This document shows positions 57,109 through 64,000 of a stretch of DNA of 64,000 nt, in pieces. How positions within the stretch are numbered: the stretch's first letter is position 1; the number at the start of each line of letters is the position of its first letter. Location of the stretch: positions 1 through 64,000 of the forward strand of contig NZ_JADDXU010000020.1 of assembly GCF_015163075.1 (NCBI RefSeq). The letters are read 5' to 3'. The notes below the pieces were generated by a model. It worked only from the letters and a program-made list of their open reading frames with translations. It had not been told where the DNA came from and made no database searches. The stretch comes from Streptomyces justiciae. Its GTDB lineage: Bacteria; Actinomycetota; Actinomycetes; Streptomycetales; Streptomycetaceae. The translations under genes and the position numbers were made by a program.

Positions 57109-58374
57109 GTGTTGCTCGATCATGAAGCTGCCGTGCTCGATGCCATTGATGAGGCTGCTGTCGGGCGTACGTTGATGGAGCTCATCGCCGTTCCGAGTGT
57201 GACCGGTAGTGCGGCTGAGGGGGAGATTCAGCAGCTGTTGGCTCGGCGGCTGGAGCTTCTGGAGCTCGATGTTGATCTGTGGCGTATGGATCTCGATGCC
57301 TTGCGTGCGCATCCTGAGTTTCCCGGGACCGAAGCACCTCGTGAGGAGGCTTGGGGGCTGGTCGGGCATCTGGGTGAGGGTGGGGACGGGCCCCTGTTCG
57401 TGTTGCAGGGGCATGTTGATGTGGTGCCGGGTGGGGATCTGGGGGCTTGGGTGGGGGATCCCTTTGTGCCTCGGGTGGTTGGGGATGTTGTTCATGGGCG
57501 GGGGGCCTGTGACATGAAGGGTGGGATTGCCGCGCAGTTGGCTGTGTTGGGGGCGTTGCGGGATGCCGGGGTGCGGCTTCGGGGGCGGGTCGGGGTGCAT
57601 TTTGTCGTGGGGGAGGAGGACGGGGGGCTGGGTGCCTTCGGCACCTTGCAGCGGGGGTACGGGGGTGATGTGTGCGTCATCGGGGAGCCGACCGGGGGGA
57701 CGCTGGTCACCGCCAACGCGGGGGCGCTCACCTTTCGGCTGACTGTCAAGGGGCTTGCCGCGCATGCCAGTTCGCGGGAGAAGGGGGTCAGTGCCGTCGA
57801 TGCGTATGTGGGGGTGCATCGGGCGTTGGGGGAGTTGGAGGCGCTGCGTAATCGGGAGCCGCATCCGTTGCTCGCCGAGTATCCGATCCCGTACGCGCTG
57901 TCCGTGGGGACCGTGCGGGCCGGGGACTGGGCGAGCAGTGTGCCCGATGTGCTGGTGGCGGAGGGGCGGCTCGGGGTGCGGATCGGGGAGGAACCGGCCG
58001 CTGCTCGGGAGGAGTTCGAGCAGTGGGTGGGGGAAGTGTGCGGTCGTGATCCGTGGTTGCGGGAGCATCCTGTGCAGGTGAGCTGGCCTGGGGGGCAGTT
58101 CGCCAGTGGGCGGCTGCCGGAGGGGCATCCGTTGGTTGGGGTGTTGCGGGACGCGTATCGGGATTCGGGGGGTGGTGGAGCTCTGCGGGAGCGGGGGGCC
58201 ACCTATGGGAGCGATCTTCGGTTGTATGCGGGGGCCGGGGTGCCTGCCTTGCAGTACGGGCCGGGGGACATCGAGGTCGCCCACAGTGCGCGCGAGTGTG
58301 TCTCCGTGGGGGAAGTGGTGGGCGTGGCACGGACGTTGGCACTTGCCGTGCTGCGGACCGTCGGGGTCAGGTGA
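57109..58374 (+). CDS. M20-family metallopeptidase (ArgE/DapE-like)
   Basis: A 421-residue zinc amidohydrolase. The first zinc motif is LQGHVDVVPGG, followed by GRGACDMKGGIA and HFVVGEEDGGLG, as in ArgE/DapE and related deacylases; the dimerisation/lid domain follows (LTVKGLAAHAS). It may deacylate an N-acyl amino acid or dipeptide. The GTG was chosen because GGGAGG lies just upstream and the upstream TTG is weaker. It stands alone between the two-component system and a LysR gene. Confidence 0.88.
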   Translation: MLLDHEAAVLDAIDEAAVGRTLMELIAVPSVTGSAAEGEIQQLLARRLELLELDVDLWRMDLDALRAHPEFPGTEAPREEAWGLVGHLGEGGDGPLFVLQGHVDVVPGGDLGAWVGDPFVPRVVGDVVHGRGACDMKGGIAAQLAVLGALRDAGVRLRGRVGVHFVVGEEDGGLGAFGTLQRGYGGDVCVIGEPTGGTLVTANAGALTFRLTVKGLAAHASSREKGVSAVDAYVGVHRALGELEALRNREPHPLLAEYPIPYALSVGTVRAGDWASSVPDVLVAEGRLGVRIGEEPAAAREEFEQWVGEVCGRDPWLREHPVQVSWPGGQFASGRLPEGHPLVGVLRDAYRDSGGGGALRERGATYGSDLRLYAGAGVPALQYGPGDIEVAHSARECVSVGEVVGVARTLALAVLRTVGVR

Positions 58375-58377
58375 CGG

Positions 58378-59271
58378 TCAGTCCGGGACGCCGAGGACCT
58401 TGAGCATCGCCCTCGTCGCCGGGCTCGGGTTGAAGCGGCTCCAGATCAGGTACTCGATGCGGCGTGGGCCGTCGGCCACCGGGATCAGGGCCAGGGCCGG
58501 GTCCGCCGCTGCGAGCGGGGTGATGAAGGCTGAGGGGAGGAGTGCCACGCCCAGGCCTCGGGCGACCAGGCGGGTGATCAGCTCGACGACTCCGGCCTCG
58601 TAGGCGACGTCGCGGGTCAGGCCCGCGGCGGCGAACGCCTGGTCGGACTGAGCGCGGGCGGGGGTGCCGGAGACGAAGTCCACGAAGGTCTCGTCGGCGA
58701 TCTGACGCAGGGTGACCTGGGGTGTGCCGGCCAGGGGGTGTCCGGCCGGGACGAGGAGGGCGTGCTTGTCGTGGTCCAGGGCCAGGGCCTCCACGTCCGT
58801 GGGGCGCTGGCTCTCCGGCAGGCCCAGGAACGCGATGTCCAGCTTGCCGTTCCGGACGGCCGCCGCCAGGGCGTCGCTGCGGCCGGAGCGCAGGTCGACC
58901 CGGACCTGCGGGTGCCGCGCCCGGTAACGCTGGAGCAGCTCCGGTACGTCCACCGCGGCCGTCGTCACGATCACGCCCACGGCGAGCCGGCCCCGTACCA
59001 CCCCCGTCGCGGCCGCGGCGTCGGCCGCCGCGCGGTCGGCCGCGGCCAGGCACTCGCGTGCCGCGGTGACGAACGCCTCGCCCGCGCTGGTGAGTTCGAC
59101 GCGTCGGCTCGTGCGGGCGAAGAGCTTCACGCCCAACTCCCTTTCCAGGCCCGCGATTCGGTGGCTGAGGGATGACTGGACGACGTCGCAATGTTCCGCG
59201 GCTCGGGTGAAGTTGCGGGTTTCGGCGACCGCTACGACGTAGCGCATCTGCTGGAGGTCCATGGTCGGCAT
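58378..59271 (-). CDS. LysR-family transcriptional regulator
   Basis: A 297-residue LysR protein: N-terminal winged helix (LQQMRYVVAVAETRNFTRAAEHCDVVQ without break in the fold; SHRIAGLERELGVKLF) and a two-lobed effector domain. It probably regulates the divergent EamA transporter gene. Between them lies a LysR-type palindrome. Confidence 0.92.
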   Translation of the reverse strand: MPTMDLQQMRYVVAVAETRNFTRAAEHCDVVQSSLSHRIAGLERELGVKLFARTSRRVELTSAGEAFVTAARECLAAADRAAADAAAATGVVRGRLAVGVIVTTAAVDVPELLQRYRARHPQVRVDLRSGRSDALAAAVRNGKLDIAFLGLPESQRPTDVEALALDHDKHALLVPAGHPLAGTPQVTLRQIADETFVDFVSGTPARAQSDQAFAAAGLTRDVAYEAGVVELITRLVARGLGVALLPSAFITPLAAADPALALIPVADGPRRIEYLIWSRFNPSPATRAMLKVLGVPD

Positions 59272-59302
59272 TATGTATGTGTGGCGTGCATCGCTGCCAT
59301 CT

Positions 59303-59324
59303 CAATGATGCTTTGGATTCATTG
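59303..59324. promoter_or_regulatory. LysR-type palindrome between LysR and EamA genes
   Basis: CAATGA and TCATTG form 6-bp arms around a 10-bp centre. It contains the T-N11-A pattern typical of LysR binding sites and lies 24 bases before the EamA start. Confidence 0.5.
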
Positions 59325-59347
59325 GTCTTCGCGTTGACACTCGGCCT

Positions 59348-60262
59348 ATGACTGCCTTGCTCGAACGGCCGCCGGGCACCTCGCAGGTTCGGCAGGCCTC
59401 CAACGTCGCGCTCACCGCGCTGGCCCCGGCCGCCTGGGGCACCACGTACGCCGTGACCACCGAACTGCTGCCGCCCGGGCACCCGTTGTTCTCCGGGCTG
59501 ATGCGTGCCCTGCCCGCCGGACTGGTCGGGCTCGCCCTGACCCGGGTGCTGCCGCGCGGGGCGTGGTGGTGGAAGGCGGCGGTGCTCGGCGTGCTCAACA
59601 TCGGTGCCCTGTATCCCCTGTTGTTCGTCGCCGCCGAACGGCTTCCCGGCGGAGTCGCCGCCACCCTCGGCGCGACCCAGCCCCTGCTGGTCGCCGGGAT
59701 CGCCGCCGCCGTGCTGCACGACCGGCCGACCCTCTGGCGCTGGGCCTGGGGTGTGGCCGGTGTCGTCGGGGTCGGGCTCGTCGTGCTCGGGCCGGGGGCG
59801 CGGCTGGATGTCGTGGGGGTGGTGGCGGGGCTCGGTGGTACGGCGTCCATGGCCGCCGGGATCGTGCTGCTGAAGCGCTGGGGGCGGCCGGCCGGGGTCG
59901 GGCCGTTGGCGTTGGCGAGTTGGCAACTCGTGGGCGGGGGGCTGGCGTTGGTGCCGCTTGTTTTGGTCGGCGAGGGGGTGCCTCAGCGGATCGACTCCGG
60001 GGCCGTCGCCGGTTATCTGTGGCTCGGCAGCATGGGCGGGCTCATCGCCCACATGCTGTGGTCCCGCGGGATCGGCAGGCTGCCGGTCGGCGCCTCGGCC
60101 CCGCTGGTGCTGCTGTCCCCGCTGGTCGCCGCCGTCGTGGGCGTCGTACTGGGCGAGTCGCTGAGTCTGCCGCAGACCCTCGGGTTCGTGCTGGCGCTGG
60201 CCGCGATGCTCGCGGCGCAACTGGATGCCCCGGGGTGGGGCAAGTGGAGGGGGAGACGTTGA
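59348..60262 (+). CDS. EamA/DMT-family transporter
   Basis: A 304-residue protein with about ten hydrophobic helices in two EamA halves (ALTALAPAAWGTTYAVTTEL; GVGPLALASWQLVGGGLALV). It belongs to the drug/metabolite transporter superfamily. It overlaps the NAD-binding gene by the TGATG arrangement. The substrate is unknown. Confidence 0.88.
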   Translation: MTALLERPPGTSQVRQASNVALTALAPAAWGTTYAVTTELLPPGHPLFSGLMRALPAGLVGLALTRVLPRGAWWWKAAVLGVLNIGALYPLLFVAAERLPGGVAATLGATQPLLVAGIAAAVLHDRPTLWRWAWGVAGVVGVGLVVLGPGARLDVVGVVAGLGGTASMAAGIVLLKRWGRPAGVGPLALASWQLVGGGLALVPLVLVGEGVPQRIDSGAVAGYLWLGSMGGLIAHMLWSRGIGRLPVGASAPLVLLSPLVAAVVGVVLGESLSLPQTLGFVLALAAMLAAQLDAPGWGKWRGRR

Positions 60263-60948
60263 TGAGGACTGACATGACCGTTGCCGTGCTCGGTGCCACC
60301 GGGATGGTCGGGCGTCGGGTGGTCGCCGAGGCCGGGGCGCGGGGGCATCGGGTGCTCGCCTTGTCGCGGAAGGGAGAGACGGTGGGGGACGGTGACACCG
60401 GGGTCGCGGTCGACGCCGGTGACTCGGCCGCCCTTGCCGAGGTGCTCGTGGGATCCGGTGCGGACGCCGTTGTCCTTGCCGTGCGGAGTCATCCGGCCGA
60501 CGAGGAGTTTCTCGTGGGGGTGACCCGTACTGTGCTCGACGCCGCCGCGCGGCTCGGTGCCCGGGTGCTCGTGGTCGGCGGTGCCGGGGCCCTGCGCAGC
60601 CCGGGGGAGGGGGAGCTGTTGGTCGCCCATGACCCTGTGTATGTGCCGGATGCGCTGCGGGCCGTCGCCGAGGCCGGGGTTGCTCAACTTCGGGTGTGCG
60701 AAGGGCACTTCGGGGCTGACTGGGTCTATCTGAGTCCGCCCGGGCTGTTGGAGCCGGGGGAGCGGACCGGGCGTTATCGGCGCGGAACCGACACGTTGCT
60801 CACCGACGCGGGTGGGCGGTCGTGGATCAGTGCCGAGGATCTGGCCGTCGCCGTACTCGATGAACTGGAGGGCGGTGGTGGGGCGCGGCACTTCACCGTG
60901 CTGGCGGAGGTCGCGGATGAGTACCTGTACCCAGGGCGGGGCGAGTGA
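60262..60948 (+). CDS. NAD(P)H-binding oxidoreductase (atypical SDR)
   Basis: A 228-residue NAD(P)-binding protein, similar to the NmrA/SDR_a5-like group: MTVAVLGATGMVGRRVVAEA holds the GxxGxxG loop, and VLVVGGAGALRSPGEG and WVYLSPPGLLEPG follow. It lacks the classical YxxxK. Start and EamA stop share TGATG, so they are coupled. It could act as a quinone/flavin reductase or sensor. Confidence 0.82.
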   Translation: MRTDMTVAVLGATGMVGRRVVAEAGARGHRVLALSRKGETVGDGDTGVAVDAGDSAALAEVLVGSGADAVVLAVRSHPADEEFLVGVTRTVLDAAARLGARVLVVGGAGALRSPGEGELLVAHDPVYVPDALRAVAEAGVAQLRVCEGHFGADWVYLSPPGLLEPGERTGRYRRGTDTLLTDAGGRSWISAEDLAVAVLDELEGGGGARHFTVLAEVADEYLYPGRGE

Positions 60949-60980
60949 TCGCGCCCATCCGGTGAGGCCCGGGGGCGGCT

Positions 60981-60986
60981 TAGCGT
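60981..60986 (+). promoter_or_regulatory. -10 box of a probable leaderless promoter
   Basis: TAGCGT lies 6 bases before the ATG at 60993 with no Shine-Dalgarno between. Confidence 0.4.
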
Positions 60987-60992
60987 CCTTCC

Positions 60993-61646
60993 ATGTCCTC
61001 GAACGCCTCCCCTTCCCGCCCCTCCGGCGCCGGTGCGCTCGGCTGTGGCTGTGTCGCGCTGGTCGCCCTGCTCGGTGTCGTCGTCCTGCTGTTCGTCGGG
61101 CTCGCCTGGGGTTCGGCGGGGTCGACGGACTACCCCCGCGTCGCGCCCGAGGAGATGGCGGACCGCGCCTTCGAACGGTCCCAGGAGGCGTACGACGTCC
61201 TGGGGTTCACGCGGACCGTGCGGCCGGGCGTCGAGAAGGTCGGCGTCAGCACGGAGAACACCTTCGACTCCGGGTTCTGCTACGACGGGGGGCTGCTGGG
61301 CATGGACGACAGGACCGTCGACGGCGCCTACACGATGAGCCACGCCTGGGCCCTGGACCATGTGCCGGCGAGCCAGGCCGTGCCCGGGCTGCGGCGGCTG
61401 CACGAGCGGTTGCGGGACGAGGGCTGGGAGGTCACGTCGTACCGGGAGGGCACGAACGGGCAGGACTGGAGCCTGTTCGTGCAGCGGGACGGCGGCGACG
61501 AGCGGATGTCCTTCACCTGGTTCCGGGACCGCGAGTACTTCATGGGCGGCGCGAGTGTTCCGTGTGCGTACGACCCCGCCTGGGAGGAGGGTGACGTCGG
61601 GCCCGCGGGGGACTACCTGCGGCCGCCTGTGTTCGGGCCCGCGTAG
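60993..61646 (+). CDS. Hypothetical membrane-anchored protein
   Basis: A 217-residue protein with one N-terminal hydrophobic span (CGCVALVALLGVVVLLFVGLA, residues ~18-40) and an extracytoplasmic region with several aromatic and charged motifs (YDVLGFTRTVRPGVEKVGVS). No domain was recognised. A TANNNT box lies 6 bases upstream of the ATG, so it may be leaderless. Confidence 0.6.
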   Translation: MSSNASPSRPSGAGALGCGCVALVALLGVVVLLFVGLAWGSAGSTDYPRVAPEEMADRAFERSQEAYDVLGFTRTVRPGVEKVGVSTENTFDSGFCYDGGLLGMDDRTVDGAYTMSHAWALDHVPASQAVPGLRRLHERLRDEGWEVTSYREGTNGQDWSLFVQRDGGDERMSFTWFRDREYFMGGASVPCAYDPAWEEGDVGPAGDYLRPPVFGPA

Positions 61647-61724
61647 ACACCGGCGGGCAGGCCGGGCGCCGTACACGGCATGATCGGGGGACTGCACACG
61701 GCAGACGGGAAGGGCGGCGGGGAC

Positions 61725-62219
61725 GTGGACGAGCGGGCGGAGATCTCTTCGGCCAAGGAGGCCGCCGACAATCCGCTGGTGCTGGCCTTCGGGCGGCTTC
61801 AGGGGGCGGCCAACCGGCTGGAGTACATCCTGGGCCGGGCCCTGGAGGAGGAGTGCGGGATCAGCCACCTCATGTTCGAGGTGCTGCTCATCCTCGGACG
61901 GGCCGAGGGGGCCGGGCTGTCCATGCGGGCCGTCGCCCAGGAGCAGGTGCTGACGACCGGCGGTGCCACCCGGCTCGTCGACCGGATGGAGGCGGCGGGG
62001 CTCGTCGAGCGCGCCGAGGACCCCGGTGACCGGCGCGGGAAGCTGGTACGGCTGACCGAGCTGGGGGAGCGGACGGCGGTACGGGCCTCGCGGGTGCACG
62101 TGGAGAACATCCGGCGCTACTTCCTGGCGCCGCTGCCGCCCGAGGACCACGACCGGTTCGCCGAGGACCTGCGCATCCTGAGCCACTCGGCGCGGGATGT
62201 GCTGCCTCGGCTGCCCTGA
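61725..62219 (+). CDS. MarR-family transcriptional regulator
   Basis: A 164-residue MarR protein, with the winged helix AVAQEQVLTTGGATRLVDRMEAAGLVER and the wing EDPGDRRGKLVRL. It lies upstream of a DsbA / MBL / NTF2 run on the same strand, which it may regulate. The GTG giving VDERAEISSAKEA is preferred; ATG 61680 would add 15 residues. The ribosome-binding site is weak in both cases. Confidence 0.82.
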   Translation: MDERAEISSAKEAADNPLVLAFGRLQGAANRLEYILGRALEEECGISHLMFEVLLILGRAEGAGLSMRAVAQEQVLTTGGATRLVDRMEAAGLVERAEDPGDRRGKLVRLTELGERTAVRASRVHVENIRRYFLAPLPPEDHDRFAEDLRILSHSARDVLPRLP

Positions 62220-62369
62220 GGCGGGCGGGCGCAGGGTTCGAGGCTGCGGGCCGCCTCGGCCCAGGTCGGTGGGGTTCGAGCTGCGGGCCCTGGGCGACGT
62301 TGGTTCACTGACAATCGGCGCTCAGGTGTGGCGGCTGTCACATCGCCGGTCATCTCCTCAGGGAAATAT

Positions 62370-62396
62370 CTGACGGATCAGTTACTGTTCTGTCAG
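62370..62396. promoter_or_regulatory. Candidate MarR operator upstream of the DsbA gene
   Basis: CTGAC and GTCAG form an inverted pair across 17 bases, and CTGACGGATCAG is a nested palindrome. Located in the gap before the DsbA gene, consistent with control by the MarR regulator upstream. Confidence 0.4.
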
Positions 62397-62446
62397 GTGA
62401 ACTGCTCGCGTCCGGCGGGCGCCCCCACCCTTTGCCGAGGTCCTCG

Positions 62447-63064
62447 ATGAAGCTCGTCTACGTCTTCGACGCCTACTGCGGCTGGTCGCACGGTTTCTCC
62501 GGCACCCTGCGCGAGGTCGTCTCCCGCCACCCCGAGCTGCCCGTCGAGGTCGTCTCGGGCGGCCTGTTCACCGGGTCGCGCCGGGTGCCGATCCGGGAGT
62601 TCGGCTACGTCCAGGGCGCCAACGCCCAGATCGCCGAGCTGACCGGCGCCGAGTTCGGGCCCGCCTACGACCGGCTGATCGCCGACGGCTCCTTCGTGAT
62701 GGACTCCGAGGCCGCCGCCCGCGGGGTCGCCGCCCTGCGCCAGGCCGCCCCGGACCGGGCAGCCGAGCTCGCCGTCGCCCTCCAGCGGGCCTTCTACGTC
62801 GACGGCCTGAGCCTTTCCGACCCCGCCACCTACCGGACCGTCGCCGAGGCCGCCGGTCTGGACGCCGCTGCCGTCGTCGCCGCCTTCGAGGCGCCCGCGG
62901 CCGACGACGCTGCCGAGGCCGACTTCCGCCGGTCGGCCGAACTGGGCGTCACCGGCTTCCCCACCCTCCTCGGCTTCGACGGCGACCTCGTCACCGTCCT
63001 CGCGCACGGCCACGCCACCGCCGACGACGTCGACCGGCGGCTCGCGTCCGTCCGCATCCACTGA
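62447..63064 (+). CDS. DsbA-family oxidoreductase
   Basis: A 205-residue thioredoxin-fold protein with the active-site segment FDAYCGWSHGFSG near residue 12, the helical insertion (residues ~60-150), and the cis-Pro loop VTGFPTLLGFDG. The motif CGWS keeps only the first Cys, as in the 2-hydroxychromene-2-carboxylate isomerase/DSBA-like proteins. It is cytoplasmic. ATG 62447 was chosen because it starts the fold (MKLVYVFDA). Confidence 0.83.
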   Translation: MKLVYVFDAYCGWSHGFSGTLREVVSRHPELPVEVVSGGLFTGSRRVPIREFGYVQGANAQIAELTGAEFGPAYDRLIADGSFVMDSEAAARGVAALRQAAPDRAAELAVALQRAFYVDGLSLSDPATYRTVAEAAGLDAAAVVAAFEAPAADDAAEADFRRSAELGVTGFPTLLGFDGDLVTVLAHGHATADDVDRRLASVRIH

Positions 63065-63101
63065 CTTCCCCGTCCCCACCCCTCCCCGCAAGGAGCCCTC
63101 G

Positions 63102-63908
63102 ATGAGCACCCTCGACTTCAAGGTCCTCGACCTCGACTTCCCGGCCGGCAGCAAGAACAAGACCGCCACCCTCGTCACCGGCGAGACCGAGGCCCTCCTG
63201 GTCGACGCCGCCTTCACCCGCGCGGACGGCCACCGCCTCGTCGCCGAGATCCTCGACTCCGGCAAGACGCTCACCACCGTGTTCGTCTCTCACGGCGACC
63301 CCGACTTCTACTTCGGCGCCGAGGTCGTCGCCGACGCCTTCCCCGAGGCGAAGTTCGTCGCGACCCCGATCGTCATCGAGCACATCAAGCACTCCTACGA
63401 GGGCAAGCTCAAGGCCTGGGCCGCCCTCGGCCCCAACCTCCCCACCCGCCTCGTCGACCTCGAGCCCCTGACCGGCGACCTCACCCTCGAAGGCCACCGC
63501 TTCGAGCTCAAGGGCGGCGTCCCCGAGCTGTCCGACCGCCACTACCTGTGGCAGGCCGAGCACCGTGCCCTCCTCGGCGGCGTCCTGCTCTTCCAGCAGG
63601 AGCACGTCTGGGTCGCCGACACCGCCACCCCCGCCTCCCGCGCCGCCTGGATCAAGCTCCTGGACGAGATGGCCGCCCTGGAGCCCGCGCTCGTCGTCCC
63701 GGGCCACCGCCTCCCCGGCACCGCCGCCGACGCCTCCGCCATCACCGCCACCCGCGACTACCTCGTCGCCTTCGAGGAGGAGCTCGGCAAGGCCGCCGAC
63801 GGCGCCGCGCTCACCGAGGCCCTCGTCGCCCGCTACCCCGACAACGGCATGCTGATCGCCGCGCAGATCGGTGCGAAGGTCGCCAAGGGCGAGATGAAGT
63901 GGGGCTGA
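63102..63908 (+). CDS. MBL-fold protein with altered metal site
   Basis: A 268-residue metallo-beta-lactamase-fold protein. In place of the usual HxHxDH the segment is VSHGDPDFYFG: one His and one Asp remain, and the other two metal His are replaced by Asp and Phe. The rest of the fold is recognisable (TLVTGETEALLVDAAF; PALVVPGHRLPG). Such MBL proteins may bind one metal or a different metal. It is preceded by AAGGAG and lies 37 bases after the DsbA gene. Confidence 0.78.
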   Translation: MSTLDFKVLDLDFPAGSKNKTATLVTGETEALLVDAAFTRADGHRLVAEILDSGKTLTTVFVSHGDPDFYFGAEVVADAFPEAKFVATPIVIEHIKHSYEGKLKAWAALGPNLPTRLVDLEPLTGDLTLEGHRFELKGGVPELSDRHYLWQAEHRALLGGVLLFQQEHVWVADTATPASRAAWIKLLDEMAALEPALVVPGHRLPGTAADASAITATRDYLVAFEEELGKAADGAALTEALVARYPDNGMLIAAQIGAKVAKGEMKWG

Positions 63909-63910
63909 CC

Positions 63911-64000
63911 ATGAGCGACTTCGCCACCTCCACCGCGCCCGCCGACGTCGTACGCCGCCAGTACCTGGCCTCCGCCGCCGGTGACCTCGACGCCCTGCGC
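63911..64000 (+). CDS. NTF2-like (SnoaL) protein, partial
   Basis: Only 30 residues are inside the window (MSDFATSTAPADVV RRQYLASAAG); the gene continues past its end. The layout VRRQYLASAAGDLDALR matches the start of NTF2-like proteins. It begins 2 bases after the MBL gene stop and probably belongs to the same operon. Confidence 0.6.
   Translation, partial: MSDFATSTAPADVVRRQYLASAAGDLDALR

Noticed and set aside
54178..58284. A 1368-residue open frame on the minus strand
   Set aside because: It runs antisense to four clear genes (FMN reductase, response regulator, kinase, peptidase) and its composition is Pro/Arg/His-rich, as expected from the wrong frame in GC-rich DNA.

Overview
The window reads as high-GC Streptomyces chromosome. 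The evidence is the GC-rich third codon positions, many GTG starts, the developmental sigma factor BldN with its anti-sigma factor RsbN, the excisionase-like BdtA, and the rex-hemA-hemC-hemD-hemB heme operon. From memory, the order matches the S. coelicolor SCO3303-SCO3329 region (lysS, argS, hemB, hemD, hemC, hemA, rex, bldN, bdtA). The bS22 / SDR / acyltransferase / HAD / glutaredoxin / hem order also resembles the Rv0500A-Rv0512 stretch of mycobacteria. No tRNA, rRNA, insertion sequence, prophage or CRISPR array was recognised.

Layout. 0-4 kb: HAD phosphatase, membrane protein, MFS transporter and an AcuC-type deacetylase. 4-4.4 kb: repeat-rich, non-coding. 4.4-12.2 kb: phosphatase, BdtA, a 32-residue ribosomal protein bS22, an SDR/acyltransferase pair, then the rsbN-bldN developmental locus on the minus strand, a membrane-anchored HAD enzyme and a glutaredoxin-like protein. 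12.3-18.9 kb: the redox-controlled heme operon, headed by a clear Rex operator; hemA carries a dispersed palindromic repeat inside its reading frame. 18.9-21.2 kb: an HTH protein with one membrane span between two lipoprotein genes. 21.4-28 kb: aminotransferase, a DUF397 / DUF5753-XRE / ATPase-like regulatory module, and two secreted proteins sharing a duplicated C-terminal half. 28.1-32.2 kb: an unusual pair, a P-loop ATPase of the Sll1717 type followed by a Ser/Thr kinase fused to a coiled coil and two DivIVA-like boxes. This is the best candidate here for an undescribed system.

32.2-36 kb: divergent argS and class I lysS. 36-42.9 kb: DUF2637 membrane protein, two tandem DUF3558 lipoproteins, RtcB, a tyrosine phosphatase-GNAT fusion, and a short-chain dehydrogenase coupled to a 50-residue membrane protein. 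43-48 kb: small genes, two regulators, an oxidoreductase and an efflux pump. 48.3-52.7 kb: a probable copper-handling operon (CopC-CopD, two cupredoxins, a YceI-like protein). 52.7-64 kb: luciferase-like monooxygenase with FMN reductase, a two-component system, an M20 peptidase, a LysR/EamA pair, a MarR regulator, and a DsbA / metallo-beta-lactamase-fold / NTF2 run cut by the window end.

Several genes have a TANNNT box 6-8 bases before the start codon and no ribosome-binding site, which suggests leaderless transcripts. Two dispersed repeat families recur between genes. All functional calls rest on reading motifs and context; no database search was run.
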